From Microbacteriaceae bacterium PS02343 (GTDB taxonomy: Bacteria; Actinomycetota; Actinomycetes; Actinomycetales; Microbacteriaceae), in contig JASCOA010000013.1 in the NCBI GenBank assembly GCA_029959365.1, forward strand, positions 1 to 45,696: DNA of 45,696 nucleotides, written 5' to 3'. Below are positions 14,657 to 25,513 of the stretch, one piece after another. Positions within the stretch are counted from its first letter, which is position 1, and each line of letters starts with the position of its first letter. A program made the translations under genes and the position numbers. A model generated the notes under the pieces. The model saw nothing but the letters and a program-made list of their open reading frames with translations. It searched no databases and was not told the DNA's origin.

Positions 14657-16060
14657 ATGCCCGCCAGCCCGCTCGCCCCTGCGTGGCTGTCGTTCCCGGA
14701 CGACGCCAACGCCCTCGCCCCGCACATCTGGAGCCGCAGCGCCGATCGCGACGCGGCCGGCGAGCTGACCATCGCCGGCGTGCGCGCCACCGAGCTGGCG
14801 GAGCGCTTCGGCACCCCCCTCTACGTCGTCGACGAGGCGGATGCGCGCGGCCGCGCCGACGAGGTCCGCTCCGCATTCGAGACCGCCTTCGGTGCGATCG
14901 GCGGCGGCGTGAAGGTCTACTACGCCGGCAAGGCGTTCCTCTGCACCGAGGTGGCCCGCTGGGCGACCGCGGCCGGCCTCAACATCGACGTCGCCAGCGG
15001 CGGCGAGCTCGCCGTGGCGCTGGCCGCGGGCACCGACCCGGCCCGCATCGGCCTGCACGGCAACAACAAGTCGCGCGCCGAGATCGACCGCGCCGTGCGC
15101 GAGGGGGTCGGCGCGGTCATCCTCGACTCGCTCGTGGAGATCGAGCGCGTGGCGGAGGCCGCCGAGCGGCACGGGCGCGTGCAGCCCGTGCGCCTGCGCG
15201 TCAACAGCGGCGTGCACGCGAGCACCCACGAGTTCCTCGCCACCGCGCGCGAGGATCAGAAGTTCGGCATCCCGCTCAGCGAGGTGCCCGAGACGGTCGC
15301 GCGCATCCGCACGCACGCGAGCCTGCGCTTCCTGGGCCTGCACTCGCACATCGGATCGCAGATCTTCGAGGCCGGCGGCTTCGGCGAGGCCGCCGAGCGC
15401 CTGCTGCGGGTGCACGCCGTGCTGCTCGCGGGCGGCGAGGTGCCCGAGCTCAACCTCGGCGGCGGCTTCGGCATCGCCTACGTCGAGCACGAGCGGCCGC
15501 TGCCCATCGCCGAGATCGCCGAGCGGATGGCCGCGACGGTCGCCGAGCACTGCGCCGCCCTCGGCGTGCCGGTGCCCGTCGTCGCGATCGAGCCGGGCCG
15601 CGCCATCATCGGCCCCTCCACCGCGACGCTCTACGAGGTCGGCACCGTCAAGCCGGTGCTCGTCACCGACGGCGCGGAGCCGGCCGTGCGCACCTACGTG
15701 AGCATCGACGGCGGCATGAGCGACAACGTGCGCCCGTCGCTCTACGGCGCCGACTACACGGTGCGCCTCGCCAACCGCGCCTCGACGGCCGAGCCGACCC
15801 TCATCCGGCTCGCCGGCAAGCACTGCGAGAGCGGCGACATCGTCGTGCACGCCGACTACCTGCCCGGCGACGTCGAGCCCGGCGACCTGGTCGCGGTGCC
15901 CGCGACGGGCGCCTACTGCTGGGCGCTCTCGAGCAACTACAACTACCTCGCCCGGCCCGCCGTCGTCGCCGTGCGCGACGGCGCAGCCCGCGTCATCGTG
16001 CGCGGCGAGACCGAGGACGACCTGCTCGCGCGCGACGCCGGCGTCCACCCCGTCGCCTGA
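14657..16060 (+). CDS. lysA: Diaminopimelate decarboxylase
   Basis: PLP enzyme of 467 aa that decarboxylates meso-diaminopimelate to L-lysine, the last step of lysine synthesis. It is a fold-III (alanine racemase-like) protein: the PLP Lys is in YYAGKAF (Lys92), HSHIGSQIFEAG is in the barrel, NLGGGFGIAY binds phosphate, and the C-terminal domain has GAYCWALSSNYN. Length is normal. First of the aspartate-family cluster lysA-hom-thrC-thrB, with 60 bp to hom. Confidence 0.96.
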   Translation: MPASPLAPAWLSFPDDANALAPHIWSRSADRDAAGELTIAGVRATELAERFGTPLYVVDEADARGRADEVRSAFETAFGAIGGGVKVYYAGKAFLCTEVARWATAAGLNIDVASGGELAVALAAGTDPARIGLHGNNKSRAEIDRAVREGVGAVILDSLVEIERVAEAAERHGRVQPVRLRVNSGVHASTHEFLATAREDQKFGIPLSEVPETVARIRTHASLRFLGLHSHIGSQIFEAGGFGEAAERLLRVHAVLLAGGEVPELNLGGGFGIAYVEHERPLPIAEIAERMAATVAEHCAALGVPVPVVAIEPGRAIIGPSTATLYEVGTVKPVLVTDGAEPAVRTYVSIDGGMSDNVRPSLYGADYTVRLANRASTAEPTLIRLAGKHCESGDIVVHADYLPGDVEPGDLVAVPATGAYCWALSSNYNYLARPAVVAVRDGAARVIVRGETEDDLLARDAGVHPVA

Positions 16061-16120
16061 ACGGCGCCGTCGAGACTCAGCCCACAGATCTCTCCGCACC
16101 CTGAGAACGGATCGCACCAC

Positions 16121-17404
16121 ATGATCGAGTACCGCACCCTCCGCGTCGCCCTGCTGGGCGCCGGCTCCGTCGGCAGCCAGGTGGCCGCCCAGCTCCTCGG
16201 CCGCGCCGACGAGCTCGCCTCCCGCGCCGGTGCGGGCATCGAGCTCGCCGGCATCGCCGTGCGCGACGTCGACGCACCGCGCGACGCCGATCTGCCGCGC
16301 GAGCTGTTCACCGCCGACCCCGAGGAGCTGATCCTCTCCTCCGACATCGTCGTCGAGCTCATCGGCGGCATCGAGCCGGCCCGCACGCTCATCCTCAAGG
16401 CCCTCGGCTCCGGCGCCGATGTCGTCACCGCCAACAAGGCGCTGCTCGCCGCCCACGGCCCCGAGCTCTTCGCCGCCGCCGAGCAGGTCGGCGCCCAGCT
16501 GCACTACGAGGCGGCCGTCGCGGGTGCGATCCCGATCATCCGCCCCCTGCGCGACAGCCTCGCGGGCGACCGGGTGCAGCGCATCCTCGGCATCGTCAAC
16601 GGCACCACGAACTACATCCTCGACGAGATGCACACCAAGGGCCTCGGGCTCGAGGAGGCGCTCGCCGTCGCCACCGACCTCGGCTACGCCGAGGCCGACC
16701 CCACCGCCGACATCGAGGGCCACGACGCCGCCGCGAAGGCCGCGATCCTCGCGGGACTGGCCTTCCACACCACCGTGCCGCTCGAGAGCGTGCACTGCGA
16801 GGGCATCACCGGGGTCACCGCCGCGCAGATCGAGTCGGCGAAGCAGGCCGGCTACGTCGTGAAGCTGCTCGCCATCTGCGAGCAGCTCGAGTCGGGCGTC
16901 TCGGCGCGCGTGCACCCGGCGCTCGTGCCGGCGACGCATCCGCTCGCCAGCGTGCACGGTGCGAACAACGCCGTCTTCGTCCAAGCCGAGGCCGCGGGCG
17001 ACCTCATGTTCTACGGCGCCGGCGCCGGCGGCATCCAGACCGCCAGCGCGGTGCTCGGCGACATCGTCTCGGTCGCGCGCCGGCACGTCGCCGGCGGTCC
17101 GGGCGTGGCCGAGTCGACGGCCTCCGCGGTGGGCATCGCGCCCTTCGGGAGCATCCAGACCCGGTACCAGATCTCGCTCGAGGTCGACGACCGCCCGGGC
17201 GTGCTCGCCGCGGTGGCCGGCGTCTTCAGCGAGCAGGGCGTCTCGGTCGAGACCGTGCTGCAGTCGAGCGCCGCGAGCGCCGCTACGCTGGTCATCGTCA
17301 CGCACCTCGCGCCCGAGTCCGCACTCGCCGGCACCGTCGAGGCCCTGCGTTCGAACGACGTCGTCCGAGACGTCGCCAGCGTTCTGAGAGTCGAGGGACT
17401 GTAA
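16121..17404 (+). CDS. hom: Homoserine dehydrogenase
   Basis: Enzyme of 427 aa reducing aspartate semialdehyde to homoserine with NAD(P)H, the branch point to threonine and methionine. The N-terminal Rossmann motif [12 protein letters not shown] is near residues 8-19. The catalytic domain has [23 protein letters not shown] and [18 protein letters not shown]-terminal ACT domain (about residues 347-425, starting [19 protein letters not shown]) suggests allosteric inhibition by threonine. The ATG at 16121 has only a weak ribosome site. Two bp separate it from thrC. Confidence 0.96.
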   Translation: MIEYRTLRVALLGAGSVGSQVAAQLLGRADELASRAGAGIELAGIAVRDVDAPRDADLPRELFTADPEELILSSDIVVELIGGIEPARTLILKALGSGADVVTANKALLAAHGPELFAAAEQVGAQLHYEAAVAGAIPIIRPLRDSLAGDRVQRILGIVNGTTNYILDEMHTKGLGLEEALAVATDLGYAEADPTADIEGHDAAAKAAILAGLAFHTTVPLESVHCEGITGVTAAQIESAKQAGYVVKLLAICEQLESGVSARVHPALVPATHPLASVHGANNAVFVQAEAAGDLMFYGAGAGGIQTASAVLGDIVSVARRHVAGGPGVAESTASAVGIAPFGSIQTRYQISLEVDDRPGVLAAVAGVFSEQGVSVETVLQSSAASAATLVIVTHLAPESALAGTVEALRSNDVVRDVASVLRVEGL

Positions 17405-17406
17405 GC

Positions 17407-18486
17407 ATGGCCCACCAGTGGCGCGGAGTCATCCGCGAGTACGCCGACCGTCTTGACGTCACGGAGTCGACTCCGATCGTCACCCTCGGCGAGGGCGGCA
17501 CCCCGCTCATCCCGGCCCGCATCCTCTCCGAGCGCACCGGCGCCGAGGTCTGGATCAAGTACGAGGGCATGAACCCGACCGGCTCCTTCAAGGACCGCGG
17601 CATGACCATGGCGATCACCAAGGCCGTCGAGCACGGTGCCAAGGCCGTCATCTGCGCCTCGACCGGCAACACCAGCGCCTCCGCCGCCGCCTACGCGACC
17701 CACGCCGGCATCACCGCCGCCGTGCTGGTGCCCGAGGGCAAGATCGCGATGGGCAAGCTCAGCCAGGCGATCGCGCACAACGCGCAGCTGCTGCAGGTGC
17801 AGGGCAACTTCGACGACTGCCTCGACCTCGCCCGCGACCTGTCGGCGAACTACCCGGTGCACCTCGTCAACTCGGTCAACAACGACCGCATCGAGGGCCA
17901 GAAGACCGGCGCCTTCGAGGTCGTCGACGTGCTCGGCGACGCCCCGGACTTCCACTTCCTGCCCGTCGGCAACGCCGGCAACTACACCGCCTACTCCCGC
18001 GGCTACCGCGAGGACGCCGAGGCCGGGCGCAGCACCAAGCTGCCGCGCATGTTCGGCTTCCAGGCCGCGGGCAGCGCCCCGATCGTGCTCGGCGAGCCGG
18101 TCAAGCACCCCGAGACCATCGCGAGCGCGATCCGCATCGGCAACCCCGCCAGCTGGGAGCTCGCGCTCACCGCGCGCGACGAGACCCGCGGCTACTTCGG
18201 CGCGATCGACGACGACGGCATCCTCGCCGCGCACCGCCTGCTCTCCGCCGAGGTCGGCGTCTTCGTCGAGCCCGCGAGCGCCATCGGCGTCGCCGGCCTG
18301 CTCGAGCGGGCCGAGGCGGGGGAGATCCCGAAGGGATCCCGCGTCGTGATCACCGTCACGGGACACGGCCTCAAGGACCCGCAGTGGGCGCTCCGCAACC
18401 CCGAGGGCACCGGTGACGTGCAGCCCACGGTCGTGCCCGTCGACGCCGCCTCCGTCGCCGAGGTGCTCGGGCTCCAGGCCGGATGA
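17407..18486 (+). CDS. thrC: Threonine synthase
   Basis: PLP enzyme of 359 aa converting O-phosphohomoserine to threonine. The PLP Lys is Lys62 in [25 protein letters not shown] forms the substrate loop, and the phosphate-binding segment is [11 protein letters not shown]. It belongs to the short bacterial type without the long N-terminal extension. A GAGGGAC ribosome site lies in the last codons of hom. Its TGA overlaps the thrB start (ATGA), so hom-thrC-thrB are coupled. Confidence 0.96.
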   Translation: MAHQWRGVIREYADRLDVTESTPIVTLGEGGTPLIPARILSERTGAEVWIKYEGMNPTGSFKDRGMTMAITKAVEHGAKAVICASTGNTSASAAAYATHAGITAAVLVPEGKIAMGKLSQAIAHNAQLLQVQGNFDDCLDLARDLSANYPVHLVNSVNNDRIEGQKTGAFEVVDVLGDAPDFHFLPVGNAGNYTAYSRGYREDAEAGRSTKLPRMFGFQAAGSAPIVLGEPVKHPETIASAIRIGNPASWELALTARDETRGYFGAIDDDGILAAHRLLSAEVGVFVEPASAIGVAGLLERAEAGEIPKGSRVVITVTGHGLKDPQWALRNPEGTGDVQPTVVPVDAASVAEVLGLQAG

Positions 18487-19469
18487 CCGCGCTGCTGGGC
18501 CGCGCCGTGCACGTGACGGTGCCGGCGACGAGCGCCAACCTGGGACCGGGCTTCGACAGCCTCGGTCTCGCGCTCGCGCTGCACGACGAGCTCGAGGTGC
18601 GGGTGCGCGAGCAGCCCGGCGCCGCGGTCGACGTGCGCGGCATCGGCGAGGGCGAGGTGCCGACGGATGCGTCCAACCTCATCGTGCGCTCCATCGCGCA
18701 CGCCTTCGCCTGGGCGGGCCAGCCGCTGCCGGGTCTCGACCTGGTCGCGCACAACCGCATCCTGCACGGTCGCGGCCTCGGCTCCTCCGGCGCTGCGATC
18801 GTCTCCGGCGTCATGGCGGCCAAGGGCCTGCTCGACGGCGTCGTCGACCTCTCGGCGAACGACCTGCTGCGCATCGCCACCGAGATGGAGGGGCACCCCG
18901 ACAACGTGGCTCCAGCCCTCTTCGGCGGGCTGACCATCGCGTGGACCGGGCCCGAGGGCCCCGGCCACACCAAGCTCAACGTGCACCCGGGCGTCTCGCC
19001 GCTGGTCTGCTCGCCGGGCTACGCGGTCTCCACGGAGCTGGCCCGCAGCCTGCAGCCGCTCACCGTGCCGCACGCCGACGCCGCCTTCAACGTCTCGCGC
19101 TCGGCGCTGCTCATCGCGGCCCTTACCCAGAGCCCGCACCTGCTGCACGCGGCCACCGAGGACCGACTGCACCAGGGCTACCGCGCCAGCGCGATGCCCG
19201 AGACGGCACGGCTCGTGCTCGCCCTGCGGGAGCAGGGTCACGCGGCCGTCGTCTCCGGCGCGGGGCCCTCGCTGCTCGTGCTCTGCAGCTCGCCCGCGGA
19301 GCGCCTCGCGGCGGCCGCGATCGTCGAGGCGGAGTCGGACACGCCCTGGCAGAGGCTCATGCCGGCCGTGGATGTCAAGGGTGCTACAGTGATGCCGCAC
19401 CGGGTCGATCCCGACTCACCCGAAAGCTCTCCAGTGTCACGGAGTGCAGCGGTCCAGGTTCCCCGGTGA
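18483..19469 (+). CDS. thrB: Homoserine kinase
   Basis: GHMP-family kinase of 328 aa that phosphorylates homoserine for threonine synthase. The N-terminal [21 protein letters not shown] and the ATP-binding [15 protein letters not shown] are both present. The third GHMP motif is [12 protein letters not shown] near residue 260. Translationally coupled to thrC. The last about 80 bp of the gene contain a TACAGT (19385-19390) that may be the -10 of the rho transcript. Confidence 0.95.
   Translation: MTALLGRAVHVTVPATSANLGPGFDSLGLALALHDELEVRVREQPGAAVDVRGIGEGEVPTDASNLIVRSIAHAFAWAGQPLPGLDLVAHNRILHGRGLGSSGAAIVSGVMAAKGLLDGVVDLSANDLLRIATEMEGHPDNVAPALFGGLTIAWTGPEGPGHTKLNVHPGVSPLVCSPGYAVSTELARSLQPLTVPHADAAFNVSRSALLIAALTQSPHLLHAATEDRLHQGYRASAMPETARLVLALREQGHAAVVSGAGPSLLVLCSSPAERLAAAAIVEAESDTPWQRLMPAVDVKGATVMPHRVDPDSPESSPVSRSAAVQVPR
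19385..19390 (+). promoter_or_regulatory. Possible -10 element of the rho transcript inside thrB
   Basis: TGCTACAGT resembles an extended -10 within the 3' end of thrB, about 210 bp before the rho start. If used, rho would have a leader of roughly 205 nt. No convincing -35 is visible, and read-through from thrB is an alternative. Confidence 0.3.
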
Positions 19470-19567
19470 TCATCCAAACATCATCGCTCCCGCATCTCCG
19501 GTGAGCTTCGGGGACCAGTGACACGATCTTCCACCCCGGCTGCCGAATGCGTGAGTCCCCCTCCTGA

Positions 19568-19581
19568 CGCGCCGTGGCGCG
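19568..19581 (+). promoter_or_regulatory. Small hairpin in front of the rho ribosome site
   Basis: CGCGCC and GGCGCG pair around GT and end 9 nt before AAAGGA, the rho Shine-Dalgarno sequence (about 19591). It lies in the 132-bp thrB-rho spacer, which otherwise shows no recognisable gene or riboswitch. A role in controlling rho is speculative. Confidence 0.3.
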
Positions 19582-19601
19582 CGTGAGGCGAAAGGAACTT
19601 C

Positions 19602-21710
19602 GTGACTGATCTCGACGTCCGTGCAGAGAACCCGGACTCCACCGTCGACCTGACCGCCCTCCGTCTGCCGGAGCTGCGCGCCCTCGCGTCGCAGCTCGGC
19701 CTGACCGAGACCGCCAAGCTGCGCAAGGGCGACCTCGTCGCCGCGATCGCCGCCGCGCAGCAGGGCGCCCCCGCTGCGGAGGAGGCGCCCGCGAGCGTCG
19801 AGGCCGAGGCCCCCGCCGCTGCCGAGGACGCCCCTGTCGAGGAGGCCCCTGTCGAGGAGGCTCCTGCCGCAGAGGCCGTCGCCGACGAGGTGCCCGCCAG
19901 CGAGGCCGCCCCCGCTGCGGAGGCCCCTGCCGAGGAGGCCCCGGCCACCGCTCCCCGTCGCCGCGCCTCGCGCCGCGTCACCAGCTCCGGCGGCGAGCCG
20001 CCGCGCTCCGCCGCCGCGCACGTCAACGCCGACAGCGCGCCGGGCGAGACCGGCGCCATCGTCGACGCCCCGGTGGCCGAGAAGGCCGAGACCGAGGCCG
20101 CCGAGGCCGAGACCCGCACCGAGCAGCCCGCCGCCGAGCGCCCCGCGCGTCAGCGCCGTCAGCGTTCCGAGCAGGCGCAGACCGAGGCGGACGCGTCCGC
20201 CGAGTCGTCCAGCAGCGACGAGTCGACGAGCGCCGACGCCGAGCCCGCCGCCGAGCAGGGCCAGCAGGAGCGCCCGTCGCGCCGCAGCCGGGGCCGCGGT
20301 CGAGGCCGTGGCCGCGACCAGCAGCAGGGCGAGGGCCAGCAGGACTCCGCCGAGCAGGGCGACCAGAAGCCCGCGCAGCAGGCCGAGGCCCAGAGCGATG
20401 ACGCCGACGACGAGGCCAAGCCGCAGCAGCAGCGCCAGAACGGCGGCGACGCGGAGAGCAACCGCGACGGCAGCCGCCGCAGCCGCAACCGCGACCGCAA
20501 GCGCGGCCGGGGCCAGGGCGAGGGCGACGAGCCCGAGGTGAACGAGGACGACGTGCTCATCCCCGTCGCCGGCATCCTCGACGTGCTCGACAACTACGCC
20601 TTCGTGCGCACCACCGGCTACCTGCCGGGCCCGAGCGACGTCTACGTCTCGCTCGGCCAGGTCAAGAAGTACGACCTGCGCAAGGGCGACGCCGTCATCG
20701 GCGCCATCCGCCAGCCGCAGGGCGGCGACGGCCAGGCCGGTCGCCAGAAGTACAACGCGCTCGTGCAGATCGACTCGATCAACGGTCAGAGCGTCGAGGA
20801 AGCCGCCAAGCGCGTCGAGTTCGGCAAGCTCACCCCGCTCTACCCGCAGGACCGCCTGCGCCTCGAGACGGTGCCCGAGAAGCTCTCGACCCGCATCATC
20901 GACCTCGTCGCGCCCATCGGCAAGGGCCAGCGCGGCCTGATCGTCTCGCCGCCCAAGGCCGGCAAGACCCTCGTGCTGCAGGCCATCGCCAACGCGATCG
21001 CCAAGAACAACCCCGAGGTCCACCTCATGGTCGTGCTCGTCGACGAGCGCCCCGAGGAGGTCACCGACATGGAGCGCACCGTCAAGGGCGAGGTCATCGC
21101 CTCGACCTTCGACCGCCCCGCCGAGGACCACACGACGGTCGCCGAGCTCGCCATCGAGCGCGCCAAGCGCCTCGTCGAGCTGGGCCACGACGTCGTCGTG
21201 CTGCTCGACTCGATCACCCGCCTGGGCCGCGCGTACAACGTGACGGCGCCCGCCTCGGGACGCATCCTCTCCGGCGGCGTCGACTCGGCCGCGCTCTACC
21301 CGCCGAAGCGCTTCTTCGGCGCCGCGCGCAACATCGAGGACGGCGGCTCGCTCACCATCATCGCGACCGCGCTCGTCGAGACCGGCTCGAAGATGGACGA
21401 GGTGATCTTCGAGGAGTTCAAGGGCACCGGCAACATGGAGCTGCGCCTCAGCCGTCACCTCGCCGACAAGCGCATCTTCCCCGCCGTCGACGTCAGCGCC
21501 TCCGGCACCCGCCGCGAGGAGATGCTGCTCGCCGCCGACGAGGTCAAGGTCACCTGGAAGCTGCGCCGCGCCCTCGCCGGGCTCGAGCAGCAGCAGGCCC
21601 TCGAGGTCGTGCTCGGCAAGCTCAAGGAGACGCAGTCGAACGTCGAGTTCCTCGTGCAGATCCAGAAGTCGCTGCCGCAGGGCGGCGACCGCAACCGCAG
21701 CGAGGGCTGA
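19602..21710 (+). CDS. rho: Transcription termination factor Rho with long N-terminal disordered insertion
   Basis: RNA-dependent helicase of 702 aa; E. coli Rho has about 419. Residues 10-45 form a Rho_N/SAP-like helical motif ([13 protein letters not shown] and [11 protein letters not shown]). About 260 residues of low-complexity sequence follow: Glu/Ala/Pro-rich repeats ([12 protein letters not shown]), then Arg/Gly and Gln-rich stretches (RGRGRGRGR). The conserved part includes the RNA-binding [13 protein letters not shown] and [16 protein letters not shown], Walker A PPKAGKT near 450, and [13 protein letters not shown] with the secondary RNA-site elements. The insertion is a known actinobacterial trait and adds RNA binding. 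GTG start with AAAGGA 5 nt upstream. prfA follows after 2 bp. Confidence 0.96.
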   Translation: MTDLDVRAENPDSTVDLTALRLPELRALASQLGLTETAKLRKGDLVAAIAAAQQGAPAAEEAPASVEAEAPAAAEDAPVEEAPVEEAPAAEAVADEVPASEAAPAAEAPAEEAPATAPRRRASRRVTSSGGEPPRSAAAHVNADSAPGETGAIVDAPVAEKAETEAAEAETRTEQPAAERPARQRRQRSEQAQTEADASAESSSSDESTSADAEPAAEQGQQERPSRRSRGRGRGRGRDQQQGEGQQDSAEQGDQKPAQQAEAQSDDADDEAKPQQQRQNGGDAESNRDGSRRSRNRDRKRGRGQGEGDEPEVNEDDVLIPVAGILDVLDNYAFVRTTGYLPGPSDVYVSLGQVKKYDLRKGDAVIGAIRQPQGGDGQAGRQKYNALVQIDSINGQSVEEAAKRVEFGKLTPLYPQDRLRLETVPEKLSTRIIDLVAPIGKGQRGLIVSPPKAGKTLVLQAIANAIAKNNPEVHLMVVLVDERPEEVTDMERTVKGEVIASTFDRPAEDHTTVAELAIERAKRLVELGHDVVVLLDSITRLGRAYNVTAPASGRILSGGVDSAALYPPKRFFGAARNIEDGGSLTIIATALVETGSKMDEVIFEEFKGTGNMELRLSRHLADKRIFPAVDVSASGTRREEMLLAADEVKVTWKLRRALAGLEQQQALEVVLGKLKETQSNVEFLVQIQKSLPQGGDRNRSEG

Positions 21711-21712
21711 GC

Positions 21713-22788
<1,076 letters not shown>

Positions 22789-22792
<4 letters not shown>

Positions 22793-23649
22793 GCGAGGCC
22801 GTGGCCGCGCTGCGCGATCGCGCGGCCGCGGCCCTCGCCGGCGCCGGCGTGCCCGACCCCGAGGTGGATGCGGAGCTGCTGCTCGCGCACGTGCTCGGCG
22901 TCAGCCGCGGTGGCGTGCAGGCGAAGCTCGTCACCGGGGGAGCGGCGCCCGAGGGTGCCGCGGAGGCCCTCGCCCCGCTCGTGGAGCGCCGCAGCGCGCG
23001 CGAGCCGCTGCAGCACATCCTCGGCCTGGCGGCGTTCCGCCACCTCGAGCTCGAGGTCGGCCCCGGCGTCTTCGTGCCGCGGCCCGAGACCGAGACCCTC
23101 GCGCAGCTCGCGATCGACGCGGCCCTGGCCGCCGCCGGCCCGAGCCCGCGCGTCGTCGACCTCTGCACGGGCAGCGGGGCCGTGGCGCTCGCGGTCGGCA
23201 CCGAGGTGCCGCACGCCGAGGTCGCCGCGGTCGAGCTCTCGCCCGAGGCCTTCGTCTGGGCGCGCCGCAACCGCGAGCGCGCGGGCGCCGAGAACGTGCG
23301 CATGGTCTTCGGCGATCTCGCCGAGGCCCTGCCGGAGTGGGACGGCACGGTCGACGTGGTCGTCTCGAACCCTCCTTACATCCCGCTCGGCGCGATCCCG
23401 CGCGACCCCGAGGTGCGCCTCTTCGACCCCGAGCTCGCGCTCTACGGCGGCGAGGACGGCCTCGACGTCGTGCGCTCGCTCTCGCGCCGCGCGCTCGCGC
23501 TGCTGCACCCCGGCGGCTTCCTCGTGATCGAGCACGGCGAGCTGCAGGGCGCCGACATCCGCGCGCTGCTCACGGCGGACGGATGGAGCGCGGCTGCCAC
23601 CCAGCGCGACCTGCTGGGCCGCGACCGCTTCACGAGCGCGCTGCGCTGA
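22789..23649 (+). CDS. prmC: Release factor glutamine methyltransferase
   Basis: SAM-dependent enzyme of 286 aa that methylates the glutamine of the GGQ motif in RF1/RF2. The N-terminal helical domain covers about residues 1-80. The SAM site is [16 protein letters not shown], and the glutamine-binding signature is SNPPYIP with NPPY near 194-197. It overlaps prfA, its substrate gene (GTGA), so enzyme and target are coupled. A terminator-like hairpin follows. Confidence 0.95.
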
Positions 23650-23657
23650 GTCCATCG

Positions 23658-23682
23658 CTGCGCCGCCGCTCCTGCGGCGCAG
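23658..23682 (+). terminator. Terminator hairpin after prmC
   Basis: CTGCGCCGC and GCGGCGCAG form a perfect 9-bp stem with a 7-nt loop, 9 bp after the prmC stop. It separates the rho-prfA-prmC genes from the next operon. Confidence 0.65.
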
Positions 23683-23753
23683 TGCTCCCGCGGGATCGGG
23701 CGCGCTGCGCGGGCGCATCCGCTCGTCGATCGCTGCGCACGAACGGTCAGCAG

Positions 23754-23791
23754 AAAGTACTTGCTAAAGTGGAAAGTGCTTGCTTTACTGG
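23754..23791 (+). promoter_or_regulatory. Two abutting 19-bp operator repeats covering a promoter
   Basis: AAAGTACTTGCTAAAGTGG (23754-23772) is followed directly by AAAGTGCTTGCTTTACTGG (23773-23791); 15 of 19 positions match. The start of each unit is palindromic or nearly so (AAGTACTT, AAGTGCTT). A plausible promoter, TTGCTA (23761-23766), 17 bp, TTTACT (23784-23789), lies inside the repeats. A protein bound to both units would occlude it. The operon's last gene encodes a winged-helix protein, the obvious candidate. This is the most AT-rich stretch in the neighbourhood. Confidence 0.75.
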
Positions 23792-23827
23792 AACCACTTC
23801 CGCAGGACGCAAGGAAACGAGGAGACC

Positions 23828-24040
23828 ATGACCAGCGCCGCCACCGCGACGAGCATCCGCCCCGCCATCGTCGCGCTGATCGCCGGGTGGGCGATCGCCG
23901 TCACCGCCTTCCTGATCCTGCTCATCGTGCAGGGTCCGACCCCGGGACTGGTCGTCGCGCTCTCCTCCGGTTTCGCCGCGGTCTCGGCCGCCACGGTCAC
24001 GGGCGTCGTGGCGGTCCAGCGCAAGCGCGCCGGCCGATGA
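23828..24040 (+). CDS. Small two-helix membrane protein
   Basis: Protein of 70 aa with hydrophobic helices near residues 9-33 ([23 protein letters not shown]) and 39-62 ([23 protein letters not shown]), and a basic C-terminal tail (QRKRAGR). The GAGGAG ribosome site is 4 nt before the ATG. First gene of a three-gene operon; its stop overlaps the next start (ATGA). I do not recognise a family. Operon context suggests a membrane partner regulated with the downstream winged-helix protein. Confidence 0.75.
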   Translation: MTSAATATSIRPAIVALIAGWAIAVTAFLILLIVQGPTPGLVVALSSGFAAVSAATVTGVVAVQRKRAGR

Positions 24041-24474
24041 GCGCCGAGCGCGACGACCTGGCCGCGCAGCTCGCGGCCTTCGAGACGGCCCGCAGCGCCG
24101 GTGACGGCCTCGCCGCCGTCGACCGCTGGCGCACGCGCGTGCTCGGCGCCGTGATCGGCATCGCCACCGCCGGCCTGCTGCTGGTGACCGCCTACCTACC
24201 GGTGACCGTCAGCCTGATCGGCTTCATGGGCGGCATGATCGGGTACGCGATCGTGATCAGCCTCGTGATCGCCTGGTACCTGCGCAGCCGTCGGGCCACC
24301 GCGCGGGGGTTCTCGACGCGCTACGCCGTCGGCCTCGGCGGCACGATGCTGCTCTACGTGATCGGCGTGATCGCGGCGACCGTCGTCGAGGCGCGCGACT
24401 GGTGGATCTGGGTGCCCGCGGCCGTGCTCGTGGCCCTGCCCGCGGTGATCGTGCCCGCCGGAGCGCGCCGATGA
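24037..24474 (+). CDS. Four-helix membrane protein of unknown function
   Basis: Protein of 145 aa. A charged N-terminal helix (about residues 1-32, RDDLAAQLAAFETARS) is followed by four hydrophobic segments near 34-54, 57-80, 91-113 and 119-139. Overlaps of four bases with both neighbours (ATGA at each end) show tight coupling. No catalytic motif is visible. It could be a sensor or effector for the adjacent regulator, but no function can be assigned. Confidence 0.75.
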   Translation: MSAERDDLAAQLAAFETARSAGDGLAAVDRWRTRVLGAVIGIATAGLLLVTAYLPVTVSLIGFMGGMIGYAIVISLVIAWYLRSRRATARGFSTRYAVGLGGTMLLYVIGVIAATVVEARDWWIWVPAAVLVALPAVIVPAGARR

Positions 24475-24773
24475 CCGAGACCCAGCACCCTCGCCACGCG
24501 CTCGACGACCAGCTGACCGCCCCCATCCGGCTCAGCATCATGGCCGCGCTCGACAAGCTCGACGAGGTCGACTTCGCGGCCCTGCGCGACGCCATCGAGC
24601 TCAGCGACTCGGTGCTCAGCAAGCAGCTCGCCCAGCTCGAGACCGCCGGCTACGTCAGCCTGCGCAAGGGGTACGTCGGCAAGCGCCCGCGCACCTGGGC
24701 CAGCGCGACCCAGGAGGGGCGCGCCGCGCTCGTCGGGCACCTCGCCGCCCTGCGCGCCCTCACCGGGCTCTGA
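24471..24773 (+). CDS. Winged-helix transcriptional regulator (MarR-like, HTH_27 type)
   Basis: DNA-binding protein of 100 aa. LTAPIRLSIMAALDKLDEVDF and LRDAIELSDSVLSKQLAQLETAGYV make the helix-turn-helix (recognition helix around SVLSKQLAQLE), and SLRKGYVGKRPRTWASATQEG forms the wing. This layout fits the short winged-helix family PF13601, often linked to small membrane-protein genes. Being the last gene of its operon and the only DNA-binding protein, it is the likely ligand of the tandem operator at 23754-23791 (inference). The signal is unknown. Confidence 0.85.
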   Translation: MTETQHPRHALDDQLTAPIRLSIMAALDKLDEVDFAALRDAIELSDSVLSKQLAQLETAGYVSLRKGYVGKRPRTWASATQEGRAALVGHLAALRALTGL

Positions 24774-24790
24774 CCGCGCGGACCCGCCTC

Positions 24791-24804
24791 GCCGGGCTCC
24801 CGGC
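24791..24804 (+). terminator. Weak terminator-like hairpin after the winged-helix gene
   Basis: GCCGGG and CCCGGC pair around CT, 17 bp after the regulator stop and just before the sua5 -10. The stem is short and the loop tight, so the call is tentative. Confidence 0.3.
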
Positions 24805-24814
24805 GGCGCCGGGC

Positions 24815-24820
24815 TACCAT
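24815..24820 (+). promoter_or_regulatory. -10 element TACCAT upstream of sua5
   Basis: TACCAT ends 9 nt before the ATG at 24830 and no ribosome site is present, suggesting a leaderless or nearly leaderless transcript. Confidence 0.5.
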
Positions 24821-24829
24821 GGGCTCGAC

Positions 24830-25513
24830 ATGCCCTCCTTCCACGACGCCTCCTCGCCGGAGGATCTGCTCACCGGCGCCCGGCTCGCCCGCACGGCGCT
24901 CGGCCGCGGCGAGCTCGTCGTGATCCCCACCGACACGGTGTACGGGCTGGCGGCGGATGCGTTCCAGCCGACCGCCGTGCAGCGCCTGCTGGACGCCAAG
25001 GGCCGCGGCCGCCAGTCGCCGCCGCCCGTGCTCGTTCCCGACTTCGCCACGCTCGACGCGCTGGCCGAGACGGTGCCGGATGCGGCGCGCAAGCTCGCGG
25101 AGGCTTTCTGGCCCGGCGGTCTCACCCTGGTGCTGCAGGCCCGCGCGTCGCTGAGCTGGGACCTGGGGGAGACCCGGGGCACGGTGGCCCTGCGCATGCC
25201 GGATCACGCCGTCGCCCGCGAGCTGCTCGCCGCGACCGGTCCGCTCGCCGTCTCCTCGGCGAACCTCACCGGCGAGCCCGCCGCGCGCACCGCGCAGCAG
25301 GCCGAGGCGATGCTCGGCGACTCGGTCGCCGTCTACCTCGACGCAGGCGAGGTCGGTGCCGACACCGCGCCGGGCCGCGACAACGGCTCCACGATCGTCG
25401 ATGCGACGGCGCTGCCCGACGGGCCGCTGCGCATCCTGCGGCAGGGGGTCATCCCGCTCGTGCAGCTCGAGGCCGCGCTCGAGGGGGCCGCCCGCTTCGA
25501 GAGCGGCGCCTAG
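24830..25513 (+). CDS. L-threonylcarbamoyladenylate synthase (Sua5/YrdC family)
   Basis: Enzyme of 227 aa that makes threonylcarbamoyl-AMP from threonine, bicarbonate and ATP for the t6A37 modification of ANN-decoding tRNAs. YrdC-domain features are PTDTVYGLAADAF, a KGRGRQSPPPVLV segment (the usual Lys/Arg nucleotide site), FWPGGLTLVL and SSANLTGEPA. It has the short form without the C-terminal Sua5 domain. Its position between prmC and wecA matches mycobacterial Rv1301. The TAG stop overlaps the wecA GTG by one base. Confidence 0.92.
   Translation: MPSFHDASSPEDLLTGARLARTALGRGELVVIPTDTVYGLAADAFQPTAVQRLLDAKGRGRQSPPPVLVPDFATLDALAETVPDAARKLAEAFWPGGLTLVLQARASLSWDLGETRGTVALRMPDHAVARELLAATGPLAVSSANLTGEPAARTAQQAEAMLGDSVAVYLDAGEVGADTAPGRDNGSTIVDATALPDGPLRILRQGVIPLVQLEAALEGAARFESGA

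Noticed and set aside
16061-16120. Lysine or threonine riboswitch or attenuator before hom
   Set aside because: Only 60 bp, no leader peptide with Thr/Ile codons and no stable hairpin.
13826-17305. Open frame of over 1100 codons opposite lysA and hom
   Set aside because: It is a composition effect opposite two well-conserved enzymes and has no ribosome site or recognisable domain.
19763-20540. Ala/Glu/Pro repeats in rho as a frameshifted or chimeric gene
   Set aside because: The frame is continuous, codon use is the same as in the core, and N-terminal insertions are normal in actinobacterial Rho.
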